DNA of 64,000 nt from Mixta gaviniae (GTDB taxonomy: Bacteria > Pseudomonadota > Gammaproteobacteria > Enterobacterales > Enterobacteriaceae), in the NCBI RefSeq assembly GCF_002953195.1, contig NZ_CP026377.1, forward strand, positions 2,418,001 to 2,482,000, in the 5' to 3' direction. Shown piece by piece: positions 36,807 to 47,374 of the stretch. Position 1 is the stretch's first letter. Each line of letters opens with the position of its first letter. The translations under genes were made by a program, and so were the position numbers. The notes under the pieces were generated by a model, which was given only the letters and a program-made list of their open reading frames with translations, was not told the DNA's origin and searched no databases.

Positions 36807-37163
36807 CTACCCGATTTTTTCACAGTCGTAAAGGCCATGGATGCGGATCTGACTGCGGCTGGTGCGCACCACTTCCACCTCCAGCGTCGCCGTGCCGCTT
36901 TTATTCAGATAGTTCATGCTGTAGTTGCCCTGAAACTTCGTGGCCGGCACAATCCATTTTATCTTTACGTTGTCATAGTCCCCTTTCTGCTGCAGAAAAG
37001 TGACCTTCTGACTGAGCGGCTTCACGCCGTTGATGGTCGTCCCGCCATTTTTCGCGGGAAGCGCGCCGATATGAAACGGGCCGCACTGCGCATCCGCTAA
37101 ACAAACAAGCGGCGCTGAGGCGGCCAGCGCGGCAACGATGGCCAGTATGCATGTCGCTTTCAT
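36807..37163 (-). CDS. Predicted small secreted protein, unknown function
   Basis: A 118-aa protein with a typical signal peptide (KATCILAIVAALAASAPLV, probable cut after CLADA near 23-25). The mature part is small and beta-rich, with two cysteines (C27 near the N terminus and C114 in LYDCEKIG) that could form a disulfide. I recognise no family. AGGA lies nine bases before the ATG at 37163 and a strong terminator follows, so it looks like an expressed single-gene unit. The open frame continues upstream, but that part overlaps yciY and is not convincing. It is absent from the E. coli tonB-cls interval. Confidence 0.7.
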   Translation of the reverse strand: MKATCILAIVAALAASAPLVCLADAQCGPFHIGALPAKNGGTTINGVKPLSQKVTFLQQKGDYDNVKIKWIVPATKFQGNYSMNYLNKSGTATLEVEVVRTSRSQIRIHGLYDCEKIG

Positions 37164-37269
37164 TATGTTTATCCTGTGTAGCGCGGCTTGCGTCGGAAAA
37201 GCGTCAGTGCCGGCGCGCCGGGGTTGAGGCCGGTCTTGCCGCTGCGCGCGGCGGTTGCCCGTATAACGC

Positions 37270-37443
37270 TTACCAAAACTGATTGATGAACAGCACGGAG
37301 CGACGCTGCTGCTGATCGAGCTGATGACGAAAGGCGTGGATACGCCGGTAGCGACGCGACTGCCCTTCCAGCCAGCGCGCCCGCTTGCGTTGGGCCTGAC
37401 GCAACATACGCCAGCGAGCAACTTCGTTTTTGCTGCGCTTCAT
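37270..37443 (-). CDS. yciY: Small basic protein YciY
   Basis: A 57-residue, very basic protein, the same length as E. coli YciY. It starts MKRSKNEVARWRMLRQAQRK and has ARWLEGQSRRYRRIH, against MKRSRTEVGRWRMQRQASRR and SRWLEGQSRRNMRIH in E. coli. AGGTAG precedes the ATG at 37443. Function unknown. It is divergent from clsA and lies at the E. coli position beside cls. Confidence 0.93.
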   Translation of the reverse strand: MKRSKNEVARWRMLRQAQRKRARWLEGQSRRYRRIHAFRHQLDQQQRRSVLFINQFW

Positions 37444-37599
37444 ATCTACCTACCTGATTGCCTGACAACGCGCCGCATTATAGATCCTTTTATAGCGGGA
37501 CAACATCCTTCTCTGTCGCCGATTGCCGACAAAGGGTTTCGCAGGCTGTGATCTCCACGTACACTTCGTGCATCAAAGCGTGAACAGGATTTCCACTTA

Positions 37600-39060
37600 A
37601 TGACCACATTTTATACGCTGATCAGCTGGCTGTTATTTTTTGGATACTGGTTACTGATCGCCGGCGTAACGCTACGTATTCTGATGAAACGCCGCGCCGT
37701 CACCTCTGCGATGGCGTGGCTGTTAATTATCTATATTCTGCCGCTGGTCGGTATTATCGCCTATCTCTCTTTCGGCGAACTCTACCTGGGGAAACGGCGG
37801 GCCGAGCGCGCGCGCACTATGTGGCCCTCCACCGCCAAATGGCTTAACGACCTGAAGAGCTGCCGCTCGATTTTCGCCACCGAGCATAGCGATGTGGCGC
37901 GCTCGCTGTTTCAGCTGTGCGAAAACCGTCAGGGGATCGCCGGCGTAAAGGGCAACCAGCTGCAGCTGCTGACCAGCACTGACGATACGATGAAAGCGCT
38001 GATCCGCGATATTCAGCTGGCGCGGCATAATATCGAGATGGTGTTCTATATCTGGCATCCCGGCGGCCTGGCGGACGAAGTGGCGGAGTCGCTGATGGCG
38101 GCGGCGCGACGCGGCGTGCATTGTCGCCTGATGCTCGACTCCGCCGGCAGCGTCGCCTTTTTCCGCAGCCCGTGGCCGGCGATGATGCGCAACGCGGGCA
38201 TCGACGTGGTGGAGGCGCTGCAGGTTAGCCTGTTGCGTGTCTTCCTGCGCCGGATGGATCTGCGTCAGCACCGCAAAGTGGTGTTGATTGATAACTATAT
38301 CGCCTATACCGGCAGCATGAATCTGGTCGACCCACGCTACTTTAAGCAGGACGCCGGCGTCGGCCAGTGGATCGATCTGATGGCGCGTATGGAGGGCCCG
38401 GTCGCCACCACCATGGGCATCATCTACTCCTGCGACTGGGAGATAGAGACCGGCAAACGTATTCTGCCGCCGCCGCCCGATACCAATATTATGCCGTTCG
38501 AACAGGAGAGCGGACATATTATCCAGGTGATCGCCTCCGGCCCCGGCTTCCCGGAGGATATGATCCACCAGGCGCTGCTGACCGCGGTCTATTCGGCGCG
38601 CGAACAGCTGATCATGACCACCCCCTATTTCGTGCCGAGCGACGATCTGCTGCACGCCATCTGCACCGCCGCGCTGCGCGGCGTAGAGGTCAGCATTATC
38701 GTGCCGCGACATAATGATTCGTTGCTGGTAGGCTGGGCGAGCCGCGCCTTTTTTACCGAGCTGCTGGAAGCAGGCGTGAAGATCTATCAGTTTGAAGGCG
38801 GCCTGCTGCATACCAAAAGCGTGCTGGTCGACGGCCAGCTTAGCCTGATCGGCACGGTGAACCTCGATATGCGCAGCCTGTGGCTGAATTTTGAAATTAC
38901 GCTGGTGATCGACGACGACGGATTCGGCAGCGATTTGGCGCGCGTGCAGGATGACTATATCGCGCGTTCACGGCTGGTGGACGCCAGCCGCTGGGCCCGC
39001 CGCGCCTGGTGGCAGCGGATCGTCGAACGACTGTTTTACTTCTTCAGTCCGTTGCTGTAA
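37600..39060 (+). CDS. clsA: Cardiolipin synthase A
   Basis: Inner-membrane phospholipase D-family enzyme that condenses two phosphatidylglycerols to cardiolipin. The 486 aa equal E. coli ClsA. Two N-terminal membrane helices (about 3-25 and 36-58) precede two HKD motifs: [18 protein letters not shown] (about 224-241) and [18 protein letters not shown] (about 404-421). It is followed after 46 bases by yciU, as in E. coli. Confidence 0.97.
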   Translation: MTTFYTLISWLLFFGYWLLIAGVTLRILMKRRAVTSAMAWLLIIYILPLVGIIAYLSFGELYLGKRRAERARTMWPSTAKWLNDLKSCRSIFATEHSDVARSLFQLCENRQGIAGVKGNQLQLLTSTDDTMKALIRDIQLARHNIEMVFYIWHPGGLADEVAESLMAAARRGVHCRLMLDSAGSVAFFRSPWPAMMRNAGIDVVEALQVSLLRVFLRRMDLRQHRKVVLIDNYIAYTGSMNLVDPRYFKQDAGVGQWIDLMARMEGPVATTMGIIYSCDWEIETGKRILPPPPDTNIMPFEQESGHIIQVIASGPGFPEDMIHQALLTAVYSAREQLIMTTPYFVPSDDLLHAICTAALRGVEVSIIVPRHNDSLLVGWASRAFFTELLEAGVKIYQFEGGLLHTKSVLVDGQLSLIGTVNLDMRSLWLNFEITLVIDDDGFGSDLARVQDDYIARSRLVDASRWARRAWWQRIVERLFYFFSPLL

Positions 39061-39106
39061 AACGTGCGGAAAATGCTATTACGCCTGCGGGCATACAGGA
39101 CAGATC

Positions 39107-39430
39107 ATGGACTTAAATAACCGTCTTACCGAAGATGAAACGCTGGAACAGGCTTACGATATTTTTCTTGAGCTGGCGGGAGACAATCTCGATCCGGCTG
39201 ACATTATTCTGTTCAATTTACAGTTTGAAGAGCGTGGCGGCGCGGAGCTATTCGATCCCTCCGAAGACTGGCACGAACATGTCGATTTCGATCTGAATCC
39301 GGACTTCTTCTCTGAAGTGGTGATCGGCCTGGGCGCCGCGGAAGGTGAGCCGGTGACCGATGTGTTCGCGCGTGTGCTGCTCTGCCGTGAGAAAGATCAT
39401 AAGCTGTGCCATATCCTGTGGCGTGAATAA
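39107..39430 (+). CDS. yciU: Acidic dsDNA-mimic family protein YciU
   Basis: A 107-aa strongly acidic protein of the UPF0263/DUF440 family (E. coli YciU 109 aa). The H. influenzae homolog HI1450 is a proposed double-stranded DNA mimic. Visible blocks are [49 protein letters not shown] and [14 protein letters not shown] start at the ATG at 39107; the frame extends upstream into the end of clsA without conserved sequence. It is probably cotranscribed with clsA and ends at a strong terminator. Confidence 0.94.
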   Translation: MDLNNRLTEDETLEQAYDIFLELAGDNLDPADIILFNLQFEERGGAELFDPSEDWHEHVDFDLNPDFFSEVVIGLGAAEGEPVTDVFARVLLCREKDHKLCHILWRE

Positions 39431-39452
39431 GCCCGAACCGGCAATAGCAAAA

Positions 39453-39479
39453 CGGCTGCCTGAGGCAGCCGTTTTTTTT
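39453..39479. terminator. Terminator between yciU and oppF
   Basis: CGGCTGCC-TGA-GGCAGCCG stem (39453-39471) followed by eight T and preceded by AAAA, so usable in both directions by yciU and the opp operon. Confidence 0.9.
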
Positions 39480-39485
39480 GTCCGC

Positions 39486-40483
39486 CTAAAGCGGATCGAC
39501 CTTCAGACAGGAGACCGCGTGGCGGAAGCTGCCCTCCAGCAGCGGACGCGTTTTCGCGCACTCCGGCCCGGCGATCGGACAGCGGGTGCGGAACACGCAG
39601 CCCGACGGCGGATTGATCGGCGATGGCAGCTCGCCCTCCAGCAGTTGGATCGTCTTCTGCTTTTCGCGGTCCGGGTCAGGGATCGGCACGGCGGACATCA
39701 GCGCACGGGTATAGGGATGCTGCGGGTTATTGTAGACCTCGCTATAGGTACCCAGCTCCACCGCATGGCCGAGATACATTACCAGCACGCGATCGGAGAT
39801 ATGCTTCACCACCGCCAGATCGTGCGCGATGAAAATCAGCGACAGCCCCATTTCGCGCTGCAGCTGTTGCAGCAGGTTAACCACCTGCGCCTGAATCGAG
39901 ACGTCCAGCGCGGAGACAGGCTCATCGCAGATAATCAGCTTCGGCTCCAGGATCAGCGCGCGCGCAATGCCGATACGCTGGCACTGGCCGCCGGAAAACT
40001 CATGCGGATAACGGTTAATCAGGTTCGGTAGCAGCCCTACCTTCATCATCATCGTCTTGACGCGATCTTTCACTTCCTGGCGCGGCATCGCGGGATGATA
40101 GGTGCGCAGCGGCTCGGCGATGATATCGCCGATGGTCATACGCGGATTGAGCGATGCCAGCGGATCCTGGAAAATCATCTGGATATCGCTGCGCGCCTTG
40201 CGCCACTCCGCCTCGCTCTGGCCAAGCAGATCGCGGCCCAGCCAGGCCACACGCCCTTCGGTGGCCTTTACCAGCCCGATAATGGCGCGCGCCAGCGTCG
40301 ATTTGCCGCAGCCCGATTCGCCGACCACGCCGAGCGTCTCCCCTTCATACAGGCGCAGGCTGACGCCATCGACCGCCTTCAGGGTTTTCGATGGCTGCCA
40401 GAACCACTGCTTGCCATCCTTGATATCGAAATGCACTTTCAGATCGGCGATTTCAAGCAGAACTTTTTTCTCAGCTACGGCGC

Positions 40484-40487
<4 letters not shown>
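39486..40487 (-). CDS. oppF: Oligopeptide ABC transporter ATP-binding protein OppF
   Basis: One of the two ATPase subunits of the oligopeptide importer. The 333 aa (E. coli 334) show Walker A GESGCGKSTLAR, the ABC signature FSGGQCQRIGIARAL, Walker B LIICDEPVSALD and the C-terminal oligopeptide-transporter domain with PSGCVFRTRCPIAGPEC, whose cysteines may bind an Fe-S cluster. It overlaps oppD by four bases (ATGA) and is the last gene of the opp operon. Confidence 0.97.
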
Positions 40488-41497
<1,010 letters not shown>

Positions 41498-41508
41498 CGG
41501 GAAACTCC

Positions 41509-42417
41509 TTAACGATCTTTCGGGTCGAGGGCATCACGCAGGCCATCGCCGATAAAGTTGAAACAGAACAGGGTCACCACCAGGAAGCCGGCCGGCCACA
41601 GCAGCAGCCAGGGCGAGACCTCCATCGAGTTGGCGCCGTCACTGAGCAGCGCGCCCCAGCTGCTGAGCGGCTCCTGCGTGCCGAGACCGAGGAAGCTGAG
41701 GAAGGATTCGAACAAAATCATCCCCGGCACCAGCAGCGATGCGTAAACCACCACCACGCCCAGCACGTTCGGCACGATATGCCGCAGCACGATATTCAGC
41801 GTCGAGACGCCGCCGACCTGCGCCGCCTCGATATACTCTTTGCGTTTCAGGCTCAGCGTCTGGCCGCGCACGATACGCGCCATATCCAGCCAGGAGACCA
41901 TGCCGATGGCGATAAAGATCAGCAGGATATTCTGGCCAAAAAAGGTCACCAGCAGAATCACGAAAAACATAAACGGAAAGGAGTTGAGGATCTCCAGCAG
42001 GCGCATCATCACCGAGTCGGTTTTGCCGCCGAGGTAGCCCGCCAGCGTACCGTACAGGGTACCGACCACTACCGCCACCAGCGCGGCGGCGATGCCGACC
42101 ATCAGCGAGATACGGCCGCCAATCGCTACGCGCACCAGCAGATCGCGGCCCGACGAATCGGTGCCGAAATAGTGGCCGGAGGCGATATCCGGCGCGGCGG
42201 ACATCATCGCCCAGTCGGTATCGTCATAGGCGAACGCTGAAAGCCAGGGCGCAACGATCACGAACAGCGCGATCAGCAGCAGAATAAACAGGCTGGCCAG
42301 CGCCGCACGGTTATGAATAAAACGACGACGTGCGTCCTGCCATAAACTGCGCCCTTCCACTTCCAGCTTTTCACTGAACGTATCAAGAGCTTCGCTATTT
42401 TTCTTACTCAATATCAT
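41509..42417 (-). CDS. oppC: Oligopeptide ABC transporter permease OppC
   Basis: One of the two membrane subunits, 302 aa as in E. coli, with about six helices and an extended periplasmic segment (about 65-95, FGTDSSGRDLLVRV). The EAA loop that contacts the ATPases is EAAQVGGVSTLNIVLRHIVPN (20 of these residues are highly family-typical). It lies 14 bases downstream of oppB in the operon. Confidence 0.96.
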   Translation of the reverse strand: MILSKKNSEALDTFSEKLEVEGRSLWQDARRRFIHNRAALASLFILLLIALFVIVAPWLSAFAYDDTDWAMMSAAPDIASGHYFGTDSSGRDLLVRVAIGGRISLMVGIAAALVAVVVGTLYGTLAGYLGGKTDSVMMRLLEILNSFPFMFFVILLVTFFGQNILLIFIAIGMVSWLDMARIVRGQTLSLKRKEYIEAAQVGGVSTLNIVLRHIVPNVLGVVVVYASLLVPGMILFESFLSFLGLGTQEPLSSWGALLSDGANSMEVSPWLLLWPAGFLVVTLFCFNFIGDGLRDALDPKDR

Positions 42418-42431
42418 GGCGAGCCCCGGTA

Positions 42432-43352
42432 TTAATAACGAATCTTCGGATCGATAACGGCATACAGCACGTCAACGATGGCGTTGAATAAAATAGTCAG
42501 CGTGCCGACCAGAATGGTCAGGCTCAGCACCAGCGAATAGTCGCGGTTGAGCGCGCCGTTAACAAACAGCTGGCCAATACCGGGCAGACCGTAAATGGTT
42601 TCGATCACCATTGAGCCGGTAATAATGCCGACAAAGGCGGGGCCGAGATACGATAATACCGGCAGCAGCGCAGGCTTTAATGCATGACGCAGCACGATGC
42701 GGCGCATCGGTAAGCCTTTGGCGCGCGCGGTGCGAATAAAGTTGGAGTGCATCACTTCAATCATTGAGCCGCGCGTAATACGCGCGATGCTGGCGATATA
42801 GGCGAGCGACAATGCCACCATCGGCAAAATCATAAATTGCAGCGCCCCGCCATTCCAGCCGCCGCCGGGCAGCCATTTCAGCGTAATGGAGAAAATCAAC
42901 ACCAGCAGCGGCGCCACCACAAAGCTGGGGATCACCACGCCGGTCATCGCCACGCTCATCACCGCGTAATCCCATTTGCTGTTTTGCTTTAACGCGGCGA
43001 TAACGCCTGCCGTTACGCCCAACACCACGGCGAAAATAAAGGCGGCCGCGCCCAGTTTCGCCGACACCGGAAATGAACCGGCGACCAGATCGTTAACGGT
43101 ATAGTCCTTATATTTAAACGAGGGACCGAAATCGCCGTGCGCCAGCTGGATGAGATAATCGACGTACTGCTTCCACATCGGATCGTTTAAATGATATTTC
43201 GCTTCGATATTCGCCATCACTTCCGGCGTTAAGGCGCGCTCGCCGGTAAAAGGGCTGCCGGGCGCGAGACGCATCATAAAGAAGGAGATGGTAACCAGAA
43301 TAAAGAGCGTCGGAATGGCTTCAAGAAAGCGACGCAGGATGAACTTTAACAT
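42432..43352 (-). CDS. oppB: Oligopeptide ABC transporter permease OppB
   Basis: The other membrane subunit, 306 aa as in E. coli. It begins MLKFILRRFLEAIPTLFILV and has the EAA-type loop RTARAKGLPMRRIVLRHALK; the GLPGIGQLFVNGALNRDY block is near the C terminus. It is separated from oppA by 88 bases that contain a strong intercistronic hairpin, which probably keeps permease expression lower than that of the binding protein. Confidence 0.96.
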   Translation of the reverse strand: MLKFILRRFLEAIPTLFILVTISFFMMRLAPGSPFTGERALTPEVMANIEAKYHLNDPMWKQYVDYLIQLAHGDFGPSFKYKDYTVNDLVAGSFPVSAKLGAAAFIFAVVLGVTAGVIAALKQNSKWDYAVMSVAMTGVVIPSFVVAPLLVLIFSITLKWLPGGGWNGGALQFMILPMVALSLAYIASIARITRGSMIEVMHSNFIRTARAKGLPMRRIVLRHALKPALLPVLSYLGPAFVGIITGSMVIETIYGLPGIGQLFVNGALNRDYSLVLSLTILVGTLTILFNAIVDVLYAVIDPKIRY

Positions 43353-43372
43353 TGCCCGTACCCAATAACGTT

Positions 43373-43396
43373 GGCTTCAGTCCCGAGACTGAAGCC
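43373..43396 (-). promoter_or_regulatory. Intercistronic hairpin between oppA and oppB
   Basis: GGCTTCAGTC-TCGG-GACTGAAGCC on the minus strand: a perfect 10-bp stem with a four-base loop and no T tract. It probably stabilises the oppA mRNA 3' end or partly attenuates transcription. Confidence 0.7.
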
Positions 43397-43440
43397 ATTT
43401 TGCTCACAAAGGGCGACATAATGCCGCCCGGAATCGTGCA

Positions 43441-45081
43441 TTAATGTTTGATGATGTAGAGATCTTTATCGTGCGAGTTATCCAGCGGATCTTTGCCGGT
43501 ATAGCCGCCGACGTAAGGTTTCACCAGACGCAGGTTTTTGTAGTAGTAGATCGGCACGATAACCGAATCTTTATCCAGCTGTTTCTCCGCCTCGCCATAC
43601 AGCTTATTACGCGTCGCGTCATCCTTCGCGCTTAGCGCCTGCGTCAGCAGCTTGTCGAACTGTTCGCTCTTATAGTGCGAGGTGTTGTTGCTGCTATCGG
43701 AAAGCATGGTGTTCAGGAAGCTGGTCGGTTCGTTATAGTCGGCGCACCAGGCGGCGCGCGCCACGTCAAAGTTGCCCTGATGACGGGTGTCGAGGAAGGT
43801 TTTCCACTCCTGGTTCTGCAGCTTCACATCTACGCCCAGGTTCTTTTTCCAGATCGAGGCGGCGGCGATGGCCAGTTTTTTATGCAGGTCAGAGGTGTTG
43901 TAGAGCAGGCTGAAGGAGAGCGGCTTGTCCGGGCCGTAACCCGCTTCGGTCAGCAGTTTTTTCGCTTCGTCGTTACGCTGCTGCTGCGTCCAGGTGATCC
44001 ACTCTGGCTTCTCCAGCGCCAGACCTTCGGTGAACGGCGGCGTATAGCTCCATGCCGGATCTTCGCCCTGCGCTTTCACTTTGTTGACGATAATGTCGCG
44101 ATCGATGCCCAGCTTGAGCGCGGTACGCACGCGCACATCGTTAAACGGCGGCTTCTGGTTATTGATTTCGTAATAATAGGTGCAGAGATAGGGGTCGGCA
44201 TGGATCTCCTGCGGGATCTCTTTTTTCAGCTTCTGGTAAAGCTCAATCGGCAGGTAGTTATAGGTCATGTCGCTGCCGCCGCTGCGGTAGCGGTTGGTAT
44301 CGGTCACTTCAGAGGAGATCGGCAGGAAGGTGACTTTATTCAGCACGGTGTGGGCGTTATCCCAGTACTGCGGGTTGCGCTCCAGCACCAGACGTTCATT
44401 GATCACCCACTCTTTTACCTTAAAGGCGCCGTTGCCAACAAAATTTTCCGGTTGTGTCCACTTATCACCGAATTTATCCACCACCGGGCGGTAGACCGGC
44501 GACATGGAGTGGTGGATAGCTAATTTAATAAAATAGGGCACCGCTTCGCTCAGGGTGACTTCCAGCGTGTGGTCGTCGACCGCTTTCACGCCCAGCGTAT
44601 CCGGTGCTTTTTTACCAGCGATAATGTCATCCACATTCAACAGGTGGCCATATTGCAGATAGCTGGCGTAAGGCGAGGCGGTTTTCGGGCTGACCAGACG
44701 CTGCCAGCTGTAGACGAAATCCTGCGCCGTTACCGGCTCGCCGTTGGACCATTTTGCCTCTTTGCGCAGGTGGAAGACCCACACCTTACCGCCCTCTTTG
44801 CTCTCCCAGCTCTCCGCCACGCCCGGCTTAATTTTGCCATCGGCGTCGTTGATCACCAGCCCTTCATAGAGATCGCGGCTAACGTACGCTTCCGGCACTC
44901 CCTCCACCTTATGCGGATCGAGCGACTGCAGTTCGGCGCCGTTTCCACGGGTCAACTCCTGCTTCTCCGCCAGCTGCACGCCCGCCGGTACATTGGCCGC
45001 CAGCGCCTGGGTTGCGGTCATCGCGCCCAGCGCGGCGATAACGCTCAGTGCGGCCAGGCTTTTCTTTGTGATGTTGGTCAT
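43441..45081 (-). CDS. oppA: Periplasmic oligopeptide-binding protein OppA (copy adjacent to oppB)
   Basis: Solute-binding protein of the Opp importer, 546 aa (E. coli 543). A signal peptide (about 1-27, cut near ATQALA-ANVPAG) precedes SBP family 5 sequence: LDPHKVEGVPEAYVSRDLYEGL, WSNGEPVTAQDFVYSWQRL, YEINNQKPPFNDVRVR and GGYTGKDPLDNSHDKDLYI. I use the ATG at 45081 (MTNITKKSLAAL) with GGAG seven bases upstream. A longer frame upstream is not family sequence. A second, similar binding protein lies just upstream. Confidence 0.96.
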   Translation of the reverse strand: MTNITKKSLAALSVIAALGAMTATQALAANVPAGVQLAEKQELTRGNGAELQSLDPHKVEGVPEAYVSRDLYEGLVINDADGKIKPGVAESWESKEGGKVWVFHLRKEAKWSNGEPVTAQDFVYSWQRLVSPKTASPYASYLQYGHLLNVDDIIAGKKAPDTLGVKAVDDHTLEVTLSEAVPYFIKLAIHHSMSPVYRPVVDKFGDKWTQPENFVGNGAFKVKEWVINERLVLERNPQYWDNAHTVLNKVTFLPISSEVTDTNRYRSGGSDMTYNYLPIELYQKLKKEIPQEIHADPYLCTYYYEINNQKPPFNDVRVRTALKLGIDRDIIVNKVKAQGEDPAWSYTPPFTEGLALEKPEWITWTQQQRNDEAKKLLTEAGYGPDKPLSFSLLYNTSDLHKKLAIAAASIWKKNLGVDVKLQNQEWKTFLDTRHQGNFDVARAAWCADYNEPTSFLNTMLSDSSNNTSHYKSEQFDKLLTQALSAKDDATRNKLYGEAEKQLDKDSVIVPIYYYKNLRLVKPYVGGYTGKDPLDNSHDKDLYIIKH

Positions 45082-45177
45082 GTTTACTCCAGTTTTTTTA
45101 TAATTACCGCGGCGTCTGCTGCGGCTTTTCCCCCGCTGTACGGGTAACCTGGCGCGGTCTTCGGAACCTGAAGCCGG

Positions 45178-45195
45178 ACAGGGTCTGCTCCCTGT
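45178..45195 (-). other. Short hairpin between the two oppA genes
   Basis: ACAGGG-TCTGCT-CCCTGT in the 160-base spacer that separates the tandem binding-protein genes. It may process or stabilise mRNA. Confidence 0.35.
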
Positions 45196-45241
45196 TTCAG
45201 AGCTGTCATCATCTGGCGCCCGCTCTGCGTCGGGCGGCAAG

Positions 45242-46870
45242 TCAATGTTGGGTAATGTAGTAGTACTTCACTTCCTGTCGGTCCTGCGGATCTTTGCCGG
45301 TATAGCCGCCGACCCAGGGCTTAACCAGCCGCACGCTGACGCGGTAATAGACCGGCACCAGCGCCGAATCCTTATCCAGCTGCGCCTCCGCCTGCTGATA
45401 GATCGCCGCGCGCTGTTTGTCGTCGGCGGTGTTAAGCGAGCGGGCGATCAGCGCATCAAACGCCGGGCTGCGATAAAAACCCGTATTGGTGGAGGCATCG
45501 CTGAGCATCATATTGAGGAAGCTGGACGGCTCGTTATAGTCGGCGCACCAGGTAGCGCGCGCGACATCATAGTTGCCCTCATGCCGGGTATTCAGCATGG
45601 TTTTCCATTCCTGATTTTGCAGCGTGACGTTGGCGCCGAGATTCTTTTTCCACATCGATGCGGCAGCAATCGCCTGCTTTTTATTCTGATCGGAGGTGTT
45701 ATAGAGCAAGGTAAAGGAGAGCGGCTTTTGTTCACTGTAGCCCGCTTCTGCCAGTAGCTGCTTCGCCTGCGCGTTGCGTTCGGCCTGCGTCAGCCGAAAC
45801 CAGTCCGGCGCACTGAACTGGCCACCGTCGGTATAGGGCGGCGTCAGGCTGAAGGCGGGGATTTGCCCCTGGCCCATCACTTTCTCTGCAATGATCTGGC
45901 GATCAAGCGTCAGCTTTACCGCGGCGCGTACGCGCGCATCGTCAAACGGCGCGCGCCGGTTGTTCAGTTCGTAATAGAAGGTGCAGAGATAGGGGCTGAC
46001 GCGCATCTGCGCGCCCAGCTCCTTCTTCAGCATCGGATACAGCTCCGGCGGAATAGCGCTGTTGGTGATATCCACGCCGCCGCTGCGGTAGCGGTTTACA
46101 TCGCTGACTTCCGAGCTGATGGGCAGAAAGGTCACGGTTTCGATAACCGTATGGGCGTTATCCCAGTAATGCGGATTGCGCTTCAGCACAATTTTTTCGT
46201 TTACCACCCAGTTGCTCAGGGTAAAGGCGCCGTTGCCAACATAATGCTCCGGGCGGGTCCACTTATCGCCCCACTGCTCTATCGCCGGGCGATAAACCGG
46301 CTTCAGGGCAGTATTGGCCAGCATAGTGGTAAAATAGGGCACCGGCTGGCTGAGGGTAACCTGCAGATGCTGCGCGTCGATCGCCTTGACGCCGAGCGCC
46401 GTCGGCGGCTGGCGCCCGGCCAGGATCTCATCCACATTGGCGATATGCGCATATTGCAGGTAGCTGGCGTAAGGCGAGGCGGTTTTCGGATCGGCCAGGC
46501 GCTGCCAGCTGTAGACGAAATCCTGCGCCGTGACTGGCTCACCGTTGCTCCAGCGGGCGTCCGGACGCAGCGTGAATGTCCAGACGTTCTGCTGCCGATC
46601 CCACGATTGCGCAACGCCGGGCACCAGATGTCCGGCGTTATCGGTGGTAAGCAGCCCTTCCAGCAGATTGGTAATAATGTCGCTTTCCGGCACGCCTTCA
46701 ACTTTGTGCGGATCGAGCGAGGCGACCTCGGTTCCATTATTGATGGTAATCGATTGTTCCTGAGCCAGCTGCGTACCCGCCGGTACCGTCGCTGCCTGCG
46801 CATTGCATAACGAAGCAAACAAGAGGGCCGTTGCCAGACTGCTATAGCGCTTAAGCGTTACTGTTGTCAT
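45242..46870 (-). CDS. Second OppA-type oligopeptide-binding protein (tandem paralog)
   Basis: A 542-aa periplasmic binding protein, clearly paralogous to its neighbour: both contain LDPHKVEGVPE, WSNGEPVTAQDFVYSWQRL, TASPYASYLQY and LNTRHxGNxDVARAxWCADY-type blocks, and both end in GGYTGKDP. The signal peptide (about 1-26) ends near NAQA-ATVPAG. It is the first gene of the unit, 160 bases before oppA, with AAGG seven bases ahead of the ATG. It could widen the range of peptides or act as an MppA-like murein-peptide receptor. Sequence alone does not tell which. Confidence 0.93.
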   Translation of the reverse strand: MTTVTLKRYSSLATALLFASLCNAQAATVPAGTQLAQEQSITINNGTEVASLDPHKVEGVPESDIITNLLEGLLTTDNAGHLVPGVAQSWDRQQNVWTFTLRPDARWSNGEPVTAQDFVYSWQRLADPKTASPYASYLQYAHIANVDEILAGRQPPTALGVKAIDAQHLQVTLSQPVPYFTTMLANTALKPVYRPAIEQWGDKWTRPEHYVGNGAFTLSNWVVNEKIVLKRNPHYWDNAHTVIETVTFLPISSEVSDVNRYRSGGVDITNSAIPPELYPMLKKELGAQMRVSPYLCTFYYELNNRRAPFDDARVRAAVKLTLDRQIIAEKVMGQGQIPAFSLTPPYTDGGQFSAPDWFRLTQAERNAQAKQLLAEAGYSEQKPLSFTLLYNTSDQNKKQAIAAASMWKKNLGANVTLQNQEWKTMLNTRHEGNYDVARATWCADYNEPSSFLNMMLSDASTNTGFYRSPAFDALIARSLNTADDKQRAAIYQQAEAQLDKDSALVPVYYRVSVRLVKPWVGGYTGKDPQDRQEVKYYYITQH

Positions 46871-47258
46871 TAATACCTTGCTCTTAAGAAGTCACCCTGC
46901 AGGCTGTTAAGCAAAATTCGTTCTCACTTTGCCGGGCCGGAAAAAAATCTTTTACCGGAAATTAACAGATGTCTTTTTTTTGCGCCAAAACCAAATACGA
47001 AAAATGTTATCTGTTTCTCTTTTATCACGTTCATTAGGAACCTGAAAGCGTTATTTTTTTCGGTAAATTATTATCCATATACATGATATAAAAAGAAAAA
47101 ACAGGCATAAACCTCAACGTCGGGGCCGCTTTGTAAATTAAGTGCTTACAAAACGTTCAAAAACGCATAACCTGGCTTTAACCCAGATTTTTTGTCTGGC
47201 AGGCGTAATGAAAGCATGATAAATGCCTTATAAATAAAAAAAATAGCGCATGTCATGG

Positions 47259-47274
47259 TGTGAAAATAGTCACA
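47259..47274 (-). promoter_or_regulatory. CRP-binding site upstream of opp
   Basis: TGTGA-AAATAG-TCACA matches the CRP consensus TGTGA-N6-TCACA at all ten defined positions and extends to GTGTGA/TCACAC. It lies about 390 bases upstream of the first binding-protein gene. Confidence 0.75.
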
Positions 47275-47357
47275 CTTTGTCGGTGGGAAAACACGCTAAG
47301 CGCATCATTAGCAGCAAAGCTAATAACTGTCACCTGTTATTAAGCGGCATGAATAAA

Positions 47358-47374
47358 TGCACTTAAATAGTGCA
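47358..47374. promoter_or_regulatory. TGCACT/AGTGCA inverted repeat, NtrC-site-like
   Basis: TGCACT-TAAAT-AGTGCA: a perfect 6-bp inverted repeat with the spacing of NtrC boxes (TGCACY-N5-RGTGCA). No sigma-54 promoter was found near it, so the role is open. Confidence 0.35.

Noticed and set aside
45082..45240. Longer N terminus for oppA reading from 45240
   Set aside because: The added residues lack a signal peptide and would bury the real one; the GGAG-preceded ATG at 45081 gives the normal precursor.
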